A stretch of DNA of 64,000 nt. Source: Amblyomma americanum (Eukaryota; Arthropoda; Arachnida; Ixodida; Ixodidae). The position numbers and the translations under genes are program-made. Shown here piece after piece: positions 43,193 through 53,453 of this stretch. Location: the NCBI RefSeq assembly GCF_052857255.1, contig NC_135498.1, forward strand, positions 164,606,124 through 164,670,123, written 5' to 3'. Each line of letters opens with the position of its first letter. The stretch's first letter is position 1. A model generated the notes under the pieces. That model worked only from the letters and a program-made list of their open reading frames with translations. It was not told where the DNA came from and made no database searches.

Positions 43193-43708
43193 TCCGTCCG
43201 TCCGTCCGTCCGTCCGTCCGTCCGTCCGTCCGTCCGTCCGTCCGTCCGTCCGTCCGTCCGTCCGTCCGTCCGTCCGTCCGTCCGTCCGTCCGTCCGTCCG
43301 TCCGTCCGTCCGTCCGTCCGTCCGTCCGTCCGTCCGTCCATCCATCCATCCATCCATCCATCCATCCATCCATCCATCCATCCATCCATCCATCCATCCA
43401 TCCATCCATCCATCCATCCATCCATCCATCCATCCATCCATCCATCCATCCATCCATCCATCCATCCATCCATCCATCCATCCATCCATCCATCCATCCA
43501 TCCATCCATCCATCCATCCATCCATCCATCCATCCATCCATCCATCCATCCATCCATCCATCCATCCATCCATCCATCCATCCATCCATCCATCCATCCA
43601 TCCATCCATCCATCCATCCATCCATCCATCCATCCATCCATCCATCCATCCATCCATCCATCCATCCATCCATCCATCCATCCATCCATCCATCCATCCA
43701 TCCATCCA
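43193..43708 (+). repeat. compound microsatellite (TCCG)36(TCCA)93
   Basis: 36 consecutive TCCG units (43193-43336) change without a gap to 93 TCCA units (43337-43708). I saw no interruptions. It directly follows the LINE-D 3' sequence (ggttcagctgta), so it is the expanded 3' tail. The other LINE-D copy has about three TCCA units at the same place. ORFs translated across it are artefacts. Confidence 0.95.
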
Positions 43709-43859
43709 TCCTAGCAGACGACACACAGGCAGCACAGAATTTTCTTGTGACTGCCGTTGCAGCAAAAGTTTTGGGGACCTGCCCTGCAGCCCCCTGTGTT
43801 TGCTTTCCCGCAAGGCACCGTGCAGCAGCAGCCTCACCTCGAGGAGGAACGCATTTCCT

Positions 43860-44359
43860 TGTCAGTTACATTAACTGGCAAGGGAGAGCGCCAGCGTCGC
43901 TGCACGTGAGACTGCTTGAAGTCCGAGCGCGGGAGAGGGGGATGACGCTTTTCGGCTGGGATCGTCGGCGCAAGCGTACGTGTCGCTTGCGGCTCCGCTC
44001 TTCCCAGGCGGGGCGAGGAAGCGGCGGGGAGACTGGCTCCCGTACTCGGCCCGTCCAGGGGTGCGGAGTATCCCTTGCCCCAGAGCGGGCGAACATTCGC
44101 TCGGAACCTTGCTCGTGAGTCGGAAGACCTCGATTAATTAGCATATCTTGTTGCTAGCTGGCGTTATTGTTGCTGTAGCAATAAATGCTTGTTTGTGTCA
44201 GCCAATGTGTGGTTCCTTTGTTCCCCCAGAGCAAGGCCCGCCGTGGTTGGCGTGCGCTCGGTAGCGTACGCGATCACGAGGTGGGTACGGGCGGCTTTGA
44301 ACCGTGTCAGCCGCGATTGAGTGGGGAGAACGTATTTATCTCCCCAAGTAAACCCCACA
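43860..44359 (+). mobile_element. probable solo LTR
   Basis: It begins TGTCAGTTAC and ends near CCCCACA. An AATAAA at about 44180 is followed by TGTGGTTCCTTTGTTCCCCC, the usual poly(A)/R-U5 arrangement of Gypsy LTRs. The GC-rich body has no ORF of note. A 5-base target duplication is not evident, so the ends are approximate. Confidence 0.4.
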
Positions 44360-44477
44360 AAGTATGCCTTCTTGTCCGCTGTTTCTTATATTATTAGTGT
44401 GGTGTGTTTTTTAAGCGGAATTTATTGCCCCAGTGCATCAATGATGGGTGAAGGTGTGATGAATTATATAATAGAGA

Positions 44478-47400
44478 TTAAATAAATAGAAAAAGGTTAG
44501 CTGATTTGATGAAGTCCAGTAGAGAACGATGGTATGGTCCCTGCGTCCAGGCAATGTATGAAGAAGGGTTGCTTGGTGAAAGACCTGCTACCATCAGGTG
44601 CCGGATCCTTGTAGGCTTGAGAGCTGGGCAGTCCCACAGTAAGTGATGAATGAATGTCCTCGTGTTTACATATCGGACACCCTGGCCGAGGAAACACTTC
44701 TCGGTACTGAGGCCACTTCCGAGTGATGGCTGGTGTGAGGGCAACCCCGACCCGGATCCTCCTAAGCGCAACCTCCTCTTCACGGGTAAGACCGCGGGGG
44801 AGGGTTACCGCACACGGAGGGATGAGAGCACGTGTGCGGCGCCGGAGGAGTTCCTTTCTTGATGAAAGGAGGGTAAAATTGTCCAAATGAAGGAGCGGAG
44901 GCGGTGATAAGTTTGGATTCGCAAAGCGGGTCGCTAAATCTGCCTGGCTTTGATAGGTCAGCAGATCCCGTGGGACCCACTCAATACGTACTGGCTGCGG
45001 GATGCGTGCCGCGAGCCGGTGGATGTCCTGACATATCGTGGGACAGCGGCTAACACGTCGTAGCAAACGGACAACTTGAAGGGTGTCAGTGCGGATGACA
45101 ATGCGGGCCGCAGGGAGCATATTTATGTCGGCCACAGAGCAGAGTGCTTCTTGAACTGCAACGAGCTCAGCACAAAAGGACGAAGGGGGTTCCGTAAGCT
45201 GAAACCAAGAGGTTTGATTCAGGGCAGGTCTGCACGGGCAGTAGATAGCTGTTGTTGCTTTGCAGTTTTGTATGCTTGCGTCTACGTAGACAACAATGGA
45301 TTCTTCAGGCAGGCAAGCATCTTGTTCCTCAAATTTCTGGCGAAGCAATGATGCCGAATGAGCAGATGTTGCCCGGCGATTATCTGTTGGCTTGTTGTCG
45401 CTGAGCTGTACAAACTTCCATGGGGGAAGAGCTGGCGTTGGCGGCTGAAGAATGGAGTGTGACGTTGCATAAGTCCTCAGTGCATGCGTGGAGTGCGATA
45501 GACTGGCCTTAAGGCTGCGCGCTTCACGGCACTGCTGCACCAGCTCATCAATGGTATTGAGCTGCGCATTCTCTTGTAAAGCTATGACCGGTGTGATGCG
45601 TGGAAGGCACGTAATGGTCCTCATAGCCTCTCGGTTCACGGCTTCAAGGCGATCCCATTGGGCTCTTTTAAGATGTTGAAGCTGGGCTTCATAAACAATA
45701 CGTGGCTGCAGAACTGCCCTCACCAATTTCCGTGCAACGAACGAGCCTGCGCCACCAGTTTTAGGGGCAATTCTTCTAATCAAACCCAAAGTCTGAATAG
45801 CTTGCCTTTTTGCCTGAGAAAGCCATGCAGTCGCTGATCCTTATAGGTGAATCATTAAGCCAAGGATTTTTGCACTCGGACTTTCCTGTAGTGGGGTTCC
45901 TGATAGTCAAAGACGGATTGGACTTGCAGCAAGTTTATGGCGTCCCCTGAGGTTGGCGACTGAGGTGTATGTTGTTTTATGCACGGATAACTGAAGTCCG
46001 TTGGATGATGCGTAATTACAGGTAACATCCAAGGCAGATTGAAGGGCAGCCTCCAGAGTACAGAGATCTTGGTGAGTACTCCACACCGTGATGTCGTCAG
46101 CGTAGTGAAGAAATTTTATGTCACGGATATCATGCAAGCGCCAAGCCAGCGGGATAAAAACAATATTAAATAACGTCGGCGACAATACTGATCCCTGGGG
46201 CAAGCCCGCAGAGAGGAACAAATGATCCGACCGCTTCGCCGCTGAGGCGTATTGCAAATTCTCTGCCTTCCAAAAATGATTGGACAAAACTACGCACTCT
46301 CAGAGGGAGATGAAGCATGTCAATGGAGTTCAGAATGGCTGCATGACTGATGTTATCGTATGCCTTTTCAACGTCCATTGCTAAAACAGTACGCACATTG
46401 CGGCTGCGGGTAGGTGACAAAACTGCAGATGCTAAGACAGCCAACCCGTCCTCTGTACCAATATATGGACGAAAGCCGATTTCTGCTGGGTGATAAAAAC
46501 TGTGCTGCTCTAGCCACCATGACAATCGTGTGGCTAGCATTTTCTCCGCCAGCTTGCACAGCGTAGGAGTTAAGGAGATAGGTCGCAAGTTGGCAAGGTC
46601 CGTCGGAGGCTTTCCTGGTTTCGGGATAGGAATCACGACAGCGGATTTCCAGATCTCGGGCACTACGCCATCCAACCATACTTTGTTTATGGTGTCAAGT
46701 AACTGAGGGAGTGCAGCGCTACTCAGGTTCTTGTACACCTCGTACTGAATATTGTCCGGGCCGGGCGCTGTTTTCCGTTTCGCTTCATCTATTGCAGCCA
46801 GCAACTCAGGCATAGAGAATGCACACGCAATTCCATCTACGTCGACATCAGACGGCGTTTGATATACATGCGCTGGGATGCCTGCCATATGTAAACTAGC
46901 GGATGAAGGCACAGCATCGTATTTCGGAAAAAATTTCGCGCTCCTTCTTTGGCGAAATCATCTGGTGACAAGTTAGCCGCGAAGCATGCGGTTGCCGCTG
47001 CGTCAGTCGAACGGCGACCACGTTCCGTTATACGGAATGTTCGCCAGAGAGAGGAATTTGGGGATTTTGCAGAAAATGCTTCGCACCACGCATGCCACTG
47101 CCGCCGAGAGAGGTCGCGTTCATATTTGCGTGCCTTAGCTGTAAGATAGTGCAATCGCATACGTGCCTGCGACGAAGTACGGTCTCTCGTAGCAGCCAGC
47201 TCGGCTTGACGGCATGCCGCCCACAAGTTAAGAAGGCCGAGGTCCGGTGCCGGTCGACCAACATCGGTCCAGGTGGTAGTTGTAGCACTGTTGAGTGCTG
47301 TTTGTATGCGCTCAACAAAGATTGGCGAAGAATCTGAGGAGAGATTGCCCATACAGGAGCGGAAACTGTCCCAGTTGATCACAGAACATTTGTAGCGTAA

Positions 47401-48316
47401 AGGTCAGAAATGTGAGGTGTGAAGACCGATGATGATAGGGTGATGATCACTTCCCCAGCAGTCTGGCTACATGTGCTAGGAGGGAGTACCCGGTCCCGAC
47501 CACCACGTCAAGTCTGGAGCATAGGAAGCACTGCTAATTTGACGCACTGGCCGTTTTGCTGTCCCAGATTGGTTGAGCAGCACAAATTGGGCATCCATGA
47601 AGGCGTCCCGCACACGCCTGCCACGAGGCCTTGAAGTGGGGTACCCCCAATCCTGGTGAGGGGCGTTAAAGTCACCTCCTACTAAAATCGGACACCCGGG
47701 ATACTGCCGACGGACACTTGTTAACCAGCCAAGATTAATACGGGAGGAAGTACCACCGGCTGGTCTAACGTAAAATGAAACGACCACAACGGTTCCCTTC
47801 TTAAGTTCGCAGCCACTGCCACTGTATCATATCAGATGACAGCACGCAAGCTATCTCTGTAGGCTTCCTTACCACGTGCTTATCCCTCGCCCTCTGTCTT
47901 CACTAACCCCTTTCCACCTTCGGCTGTAAGTATCAGCGCTGAATAAACAAGCACGTTCTTTGTTATCCAGACACACTGGCTGTCCATTCCTGTCGTCCCG
48001 CTCGAGGACGATACAGCCACTACCTCTTGATACGACGTGCACCAGTTTTCGAGAGCAAGGCGTACATGCGGAAAACGTGAGTTCACATAACCGCCGCCTT
48101 TCCCGGGGGAGCAGCAGTTTGTACACCGCGGTCTATCATTGAAGGAGACATGTATGCACTGAAGCCTGTTACCGATGGTAAGGCGTTTGCTTCCTTTAGC
48201 AGCATGGCCCATACCTGGAGCTTGTGAATTTGTAGTCGGGTCTTGAGCTCTCCCACCTTCGTGGAAATGCCTCTGCAGTGGAACTGCAGCACACCAGCAC
48301 GACTGGAACTTGCCAT
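44478..48316 (-). pseudogene. LINE-E ORF2: endonuclease, RT, RNase H
   Basis: It starts at ATG 48316. The first endonuclease motif is LQFHCRGI, where the catalytic Asn is replaced by His. LVGGDFNAPHQDWGY and SYAPDLTWW follow. RT: KRKTAPGPDNI, NLRPISLTPTLCKLAEK, AEIGFRPYIGTED, AMDVEKAYDNISH, LPQGSVLSPTLF and LHYADDITVW. RNase H (about 45290-44910): VVYVDASI, FCAELVAVQEAL, RIVIRTDTLQVV and SQADLATR, giving D, E, D, D. The C-terminal knuckle is CPICKHEDIH, then after a frameshift HLLWDCPALK. At least four frame breaks. Confidence 0.88.
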
Positions 48317-48325
48317 TTCTAGTTA

Positions 48326-48500
48326 CTAGCCCAAGCGCTGTAGAATCACGGACGTCAGGTTGGACAACTGGTTAACCATAAACCGGAGCAAAGAAGCCGC
48401 AGAGTTGTCCAGTGGCATTGCGGTAAACTGAGAAGAGGCTGCAGGAAATGACACTGGTGGGCGGCAGGAAGGCGATGTTGCTGCGTTTGACAAGTGACGC
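48326..48500 (-). pseudogene. LINE-E ORF1, C-terminal end
   Basis: The minus strand reads SCRPPVSFPAASSQF, then LRFMVNQLSNLTSVILQRLG and TAG, nine bases before the ORF2 ATG. It would be the oligomerising tail of a gag-like ORF1; the zinc knuckles are missing, so the element is 5'-truncated here. Confidence 0.45.
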
Positions 48501-48540
48501 GTCGATGACTGCAGTTGCTAGGGGGAGTAGCGAGTGAAAA

Positions 48541-49376
48541 TGCGTTTCTGGTCGTTTCGTTTTGCATGTCCAGTCAACGAAACAAGAAGACCGGCGTTTC
48601 GTTCCATGAAATTCCTGCCGGCTTAGAACTCCGGGGAAGACGGCTCAAGGTAATTAGAGGAAAAAACTGGCAGCCAAGCACAACATCAAATTATTCTGCA
48701 GTTTGCAGCTTGCATTTACAGGCAAGGAAATGCTACTGTAGACAGTTTGACTGCCCACCAAGGCAGGGGTGGACTCTTTTAGCCGACATCAGCGCTCGGA
48801 AGACTGTTACATGGCCTCAAGAAGTTCGTTGATGTCATGCTCAAAGACAGAACGCATCTTCAAAGGCCACTGGACACATGCTTGCTCTACAACAAGTGCG
48901 AATAAAATCGCGGGTTTGCCTGTCCTGACCTGTGAGAACAAGGATAGCGGCCACAGAGAAGCACTGCTGCATATTATATGTAAGAAGTTCATCAAACCGT
49001 TTCTAAAAAACAATGCACTTGACATAACAAACAAGAACGCAGTTGCGAAGAATGTACAACAAGAAACCTATTTGCCGAAAATTCTTGAAATGGCAGTCAG
49101 ACGTGCTGTGTTACTCCCAAAGTCACTGTGCTCGTGTGCATCACACAGGAATCTGGTGAGCTGTTTTTCTTGCAGAAAGAATAGAGAAGAGGGGCATGGG
49201 TTTATTAGAAATTTGTCAAATTTACTCAAGGAGGTGCCATTAGGCGAAAGCTCGTCGAAAAAAATGACCAGAAACAGCGCAGGCTGGGCCTTCCAAGATC
49301 TGCTTCAGCCGATCAAGACATCTCTCGCAATGCTCCGCAGACAGATTGTAAAAGACGCGCGCTTCGCAAAGTTCTA
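48541..49376 (+). pseudogene. THAP-domain / P-element-like transposase remnant
   Basis: THAP finger features: KCVSG at the start, then (after a one-base shift) VSFHEIPAG, LRGRRLKVI, KNWQPSTTS and VCSLHL, giving the C...C...C-x2-H pattern. The next open block, about 200 codons from 48769, contains LLHIICKKFIKPFLKNNAL and NAVAKNVQ, similar to the C-terminal region of THAP9/P-type transposases. The RNase H-like catalytic core expected between them is absent. It may be an internally deleted P-like copy; a host THAP gene fragment is the alternative. Confidence 0.45.
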
Positions 49377-50091
49377 AGACCATTGGCTATGAGGGATGTG
49401 CCCCCGCGGGCCAACGACTCCCCAGGCAGCTTACCGCGACGTCTCCGGCCTCCATCCATTGAGCGCCATGCAGTCCTCCTTTCCCACGGGTCACCTCTAC
49501 ATTTGAGAGATCAGGTAATTCCGGACTTCCTCCTGTCCCTACTCTATCTCATGGATTATTTTCACTTTTTTCTTGTCCGATCGAAGTAGTTGATTTCTTG
49601 CCATTGGCAGCAGTACAATATACAACCATGCATGATGCAGTGTAAATACTTATTTTGCGGAATTTATAGCCACTTCAAGCACTTGTTGCAATATGGATGT
49701 TTCGAACATGTTCATTTTGTTGTAAACCGTCCAAAAGTTACTGGTTATGCAGCAGACAAAAGGTACTGGCGGCATATGATAGAACGGCGTGCACAACACG
49801 CTTTCAGATTTCGAAAACGAAACTGACGATCCTTTTTCAGTATTAAGTGGAAGTCAGCTCAGACTTCTTAAGCATTTCCTGCACTCTAAGCCCTTTAAAA
49901 ACATGTTTTTTGTCATTAACAAAATAAAAGTTGAAATAAAAGTTGTGGCTCATTGTTTGAGCAAAGGATGAAGCAGTATGATCGGGCGCCGCGCATCACA
50001 GTCTCCCAGCCATTGAAACCGAAATTGAGGGTCAATTTTTAGCGCCGCCTAGCGATGAGGCGATCTCGGGGCCTATTGAAATCGAGCAGGC
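49377..50091. other. no supported gene
   Basis: 3'-UTR-like A/T-rich sequence with AATAAAA motifs near 49920-49940, possibly the tail of the preceding THAP-type sequence. Confidence 0.3.
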
Positions 50092-50328
50092 ATGTTCTTC
50101 AGGAGGGAAGCTTGGCGTTCGCTGCAAGCTGTGCTGGCGCGCGCCGGCCGTGCGGACTTAATTTGTCGTGCTGTCTTTTCAATGAGTGTAGCGGCTTACG
50201 CTTTCTTCTACAAGGATTTTAACTGCATCAACCCGGTGGTGGACAAACTCTGTGGTTGCAGTGCTTCCGGGACGATGTCCCTCGGGCTTCACATCATCGG
50301 AGCTGTCTACGCAGGTTTGGTCTTGTGA
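50092..50328 (+). CDS. small unrecognised ORF, possible exon
   Basis: 78 residues with an Arg-rich start (MFFRREAWRSLQAVLARAG), a hydrophobic patch (SMSVAAYAFFY) and a Cys-containing middle (INPVVDKLCGCSASG). It ends shortly after a GCAG/GTTTGG site that could be a weak splice donor. Composition is more host-like than the surrounding repeats. No homologue is recognised. It could be a short transmembrane protein or a first exon. Confidence 0.25.
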   Translation: MFFRREAWRSLQAVLARAGRADLICRAVFSMSVAAYAFFYKDFNCINPVVDKLCGCSASGTMSLGLHIIGAVYAGLVL

Positions 50329-50861
50329 CTTCACTATAATGTGGCCCGGGTAAAGTAATGCTTCGCCCTAAAGAGTGGTAAAAACGACGCTCACCCCTCT
50401 GCCTTGGTGCCGGAAATGCTTTGTTTGGGGCTCGGAGAGGCCGTAGTTTGGGAATGGTGGCCCATAGTGAGTGCGGTTGTCGCCAGCGGTTCTTTTATCA
50501 GATTGGTTAAGAGATCATTTAAATTGGTATAGCTGACAGACTGCCTCTGTGGTATTATCAAACTTGTACCACGCCACCCTGATGCGAGAATTGAACATCG
50601 CTCCGAGGTGTACGCTCTCCGCGGCCCGCCTTTGGAATGAGGCTCTCGCCTTACAGTGGATGTGCTGGCTGGCCGCCCCTTCACCGCGGTCCGCGCGAGA
50701 CAGCACCTAGGAACAGCAGACAGAGTAAGCTTCACTGAAGTGCTGAAATGCACACAGCCGGAACACTTCTAGTACTCTTCAGAGAACTAAAAAGATTGGG
50801 CAGAGAACAGGAACTCTAACCTCGTAATATATTCATGACAACCCTTATCCTGTATTTCTGT
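50329..50861. other. no supported gene
   Basis: A minus-strand ORF at 50391-50753 is open for 120 codons but shows no recognisable motif. Confidence 0.3.
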
Positions 50862-51008
50862 AAACCAGTTGGTTTACAAGTCCCAACTGGGCGTTCCGAT
50901 TGGTTCCCACAATCCAAAAAGATTTTGCAACCCCCAGTGGAGATTACAACTGGTTCCCACAATCCCAAATGGTTTCGATGATTCCAATTGGTTTTGCAGA
51001 TTTCAGTT
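50862..51008. repeat. degenerate short repeat around CAACTGGTT/CCAATTGG
   Basis: Variants of aactggttcccacaatcc recur (50911, 50949), interleaved with ccaattggttt and gattttgca phrases. The array looks like a decayed minisatellite with a near-palindromic core. Confidence 0.5.
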
Positions 51009-51496
51009 TACAAGATCTGAAATGTTGTCACCTTGCTCAATAGCGGGGTCGCCTCTATGTGGATGATATGATTGATCAGTTCGGGGAAAGCGATCAGGGA
51101 GCTATGCCAGATGAGAGGGAATGTTCTTATATAACTTTCTCAGAATATGCTTACCTGTTTGAAATTTTCACAAAAGCATGTGAAAATCAGTTTGTGTATA
51201 AAAGTTTTAATCACACCGAAAACAATATAGCCAATGCAAGCATATCATTTATTTGAAACTGTGCAGCAATAAGATGACACAAGAAAAATGAGAAGGAATA
51301 TAATACAAGCAATATAATACAAGCAAAAATATGTACTATCGGCGTCAAATGAAATGCGAACAGCGGAACGCGTGGCGAACAGTCCAGCTTAGGCCGTCTG
51401 CCTGTCGCTAGCAGCGATAGGCGCTCGCATCCGGTTATCGACACTTTCGCTTCTGTTTTCTCTTGAGTTCGTTTTCTCGCTTTGCCACTGGAGCGC

Positions 51497-51782
51497 ATGG
51501 ATGGATGGATACGGCTGAACCCTTTAAATCGGGCGGTGGCTGAAGCCATCTAGCCATGACATGAAATTTTACTCTTCTCTTGATTTTAGCCACCAATCAG
51601 ATAACCTTCGCCCCCCCCCCCCCCCCCCCTTATGTAATGCCCCCTGGGGCCCTTAAGGGTAAATAAATGATGATGATGATGATGATTTCTACCCGCTTAA
51701 AATCTACTTTCCCTTCACTGTCCTTAAACCCCAATGCCTTGTATAAATCAGCCCCGCTGCTTTCCACTGTAGGGTGAAGCCC
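51497..51782 (-). mobile_element. LINE-D 3' end fragment
   Basis: The minus strand matches the last part of LINE-D: gggcttcaccctacagtgg, gattttaagcgggtag, cgaaggttat, gattggtggctaaaa and the 3' end gatttaaagggttcagc, ending in a few TCCA units. It is interrupted by a short LINE tail at 51611-51686. Confidence 0.8.
51611..51686 (+). mobile_element. minimal 3' end insertion of a LINE-B-like family
   Basis: A 19-C run, then tatgtaatgccc, a GCCCC/GGGGC hairpin, cccttaagggtaaataaa and a (GAT)n tail. LINE-B ends with the same order (C run, tatgtaataccc, hairpin, ctttagggta, tail). It is therefore a copy truncated to about 76 bases, inserted into the LINE-D fragment, replacing roughly 11 bases of it. 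Confidence 0.75.
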
Positions 51783-52321
51783 GCAACTGGTGCAGCGCAG
51801 TTCCTCTTGCGGCAGTGGCTGTCGCCCGCGTATGCAAAGCGAGCACTGATAGAGCCCTGGCTTGCAGCACTTCGATTTTCCTGCCATCATCGTGGTGCTA
51901 AAGCGCCTGCTCTGCGAAAAAATAAAGGTTGACCAGGGAGATAGGGCCGCTCGCTTCCTTCGCTGCCGCCCGCGAAACCACGCTGTGCAAGTTGTGATCG
52001 GTGAAAAGCATGAATGTGGCACTCCAGCGGCAAAGCAAAGAAGCGAAAGTCAAATAAAACAAAAGAGAACTATCGCAAACCGGAAGAGTGCGCCTGTAAT
52101 TGATAACGACAGGCAGACGGCCTAAGCTTGACGGTTTGCCACGCGCTCCGCTGTTCGCATTTCTTTTGACGCCGATAGTACAAAAATGAGTCTAGAGCTT
52201 ACATTCTCTTCAAGAATGTCAATGTCAACTCCTATAATGTATGCACTGAAGGGAATGGTCATTACACTATCCAAAGCAAAAATGCACAGAGACTGCCATG
52301 ATTGATAGCTCACTGACTAGG

Positions 52322-52385
52322 CACCTGGATGCATGGCTTATCCTTACCAAGCCATAGAGCAGCCAAGATGAGCTTCCTCATTCTT
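52322..52385 (-). pseudogene. short CACTA transposase fragment
   Basis: gcatggcttatccttaccaa and agccatagagcagccaagat match 61722-61762 of the CACTA-like gene almost exactly (minus-strand peptide ILAALWLGKDKP). The similarity fades on both sides. Confidence 0.65.
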
Positions 52386-52394
52386 ATTTCATCC

Positions 52395-52540
52395 CCAGCT
52401 GCGGTGGCCAAATGGTTTGATGGAGAACAAATACAAAGGATCTGAGTGCTGTGATATGTGAGTGCACTCTAAACCACCCTAGTAGGTCGAATATTCAGTT
52501 TCCTTCCAGGGAATCCATCCTAGGGAATTTAAACCATTTA
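52395..52540 (+). mobile_element. very degenerate Ruka-like SINE
   Basis: gctgcggtggccaaatggtt resembles the head; gtgctgtgatatgtgagtgc and taggtcgaa resemble body phrases. Decayed, so low confidence. Confidence 0.35.
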
Positions 52541-52689
52541 TAACACATTGCAACATCTATAAGTGCACAAAGTGAGAAATAATTTCATTTTTGAACTGTG
52601 ATGGAGCTATGTAAAATGGCATTTAAGAGCAACTCATCTGATTTAGCCATACAACTGCCTCTGCCGAGTGGTTTTGACGTGAAATAGTT

Positions 52690-52904
52690 GGTAGCTCAAT
52701 GGTTAAGATGCTCGACTATTGACCAGAGTATGAGTGTTCAGTTTCGACTATTTCGATGGAGCTGAAAGACAATGCACCCGTGCGCTGTGCGATGTCTGCA
52801 CACAGTAAACATTCCCAGGTGGCTTAAATTCAACCGGAACTTAAATTCAACTGCAGCACCTCTTACACGCAGCTGCTTTGGGAGATTAAAGCCCCACAAA
52901 ACTA
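52690..52904 (+). mobile_element. Ruka-like SINE, degenerate
   Basis: gtagctcaatggttaagatgc (A box), then cgtgcgctgtgcgatgtctgc, cattcccaggtggc and ctttgggagattaaagcccc follow the Ruka order. The next copy starts immediately downstream, head to tail. Confidence 0.6.
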
Positions 52905-53122
52905 AGGCAAATCGCTCAGATGCTGACCCGAAAGACGTCGGTTCGATCCCGGCAATGGCGGTCGGATTTCTATGGGGGCGAAATTCTAGAGTCCCCGTGT
53001 GCTGTGCAATGTCAGTGAACGTTAAAGAACCCCAGGTGGTCGAAATTTCTGGAGCTCTTCACTATGGCGTCCCTCATAGCCTGAGTCGCTTTGGGATGTT
53101 AAACCCCCATAAACCATGAACC
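52905..53122 (+). mobile_element. Ruka-like SINE
   Basis: Clear B box (tcggttcgatccc) and the body ctgtgcaatgtcagtgaacg, ccccaggtggtcgaaa, ctcatagcctgagtcgcttt and gggatgttaaacccccataa. The A-box end is shortened where it joins the preceding copy. Confidence 0.85.
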
Positions 53123-53453
53123 AAAACTAAGGCAAGTCAACTGTGGCAGCCAATGGCCGCGAGGTCAACCAATAAGATTAGCAGTTTGTAATGATAAAGT
53201 GGTTGCACCTGGCATAGAAGCAGGTAACTGAATGTGAATGGGGAAGGCCTTTAAACGGTCACAGAAAGGGGTGTTTGAGCTTGGCTTTAAAATGCTTGCA
53301 CTATGTAGAGTACAGGTCACCGAGCGTCCATGCTGCGTACAAGGCCTCAAAAGCGAGCGGGAAATTTACAATACATTTTTAAAAATTCCCGCTTTTGCAT
53401 GACAACCTGGCATACGATGTCACTATAGTCGGGTACAACTTAAGAAGGCAGCG

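Larger units (their letters stand above)
38740..43708 (+). mobile_element. LINE-D, non-LTR retrotransposon with esterase ORF1
   Basis: ORF1 has a zinc finger, coiled coil and SGNH hydrolase. ORF2 has an APE endonuclease and an RT with GLRQGCPLSP and YADD. The 3' end is a tetranucleotide tail. A second, severely truncated copy of the same 3' end sits at 51.5-51.8 kb on the minus strand. Frameshifts in both ORFs make this copy inactive. Esterase and PHD domains are established in CR1-like ORF1, but the RT core is not typical CR1, so the clade is left open. Confidence 0.8.
44405..48505 (-). mobile_element. LINE-E, I-type non-LTR retrotransposon with RNase H
   Basis: Minus strand: the end of ORF1, then ORF2 with APE endonuclease, RT, RNase H and a C-terminal zinc knuckle, and a short 3' UTR. 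It covers almost all of ORF2 but has several frameshifts. No poly(A) tail is seen. It lies just downstream of the probable solo LTR. Confidence 0.85.
51336..52178. mobile_element. non-autonomous element with long TIRs and TA target site
   Basis: It starts CTATCGGCGTCAAA and ends with the complement, with TA directly outside each end. The arms extend about 160 bases (shared: aaatgcgaacagcgga, gcttaggccgtctgcctgtcg, ctttgcc(a/g)ctggag) and are moderately diverged. The TA duplication fits Tc1/mariner-like elements. A LINE-D fragment lies inside, just after the left arm. The sequence atgtactatcgg also occurs at 36128, perhaps another copy's end. Confidence 0.7.

Noticed and set aside
43111..43837. 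Long ORFs on both strands translating as HPSI, VRPS and MDGW repeats
   Set aside because: They are translations of a pure tetranucleotide microsatellite, not genes.
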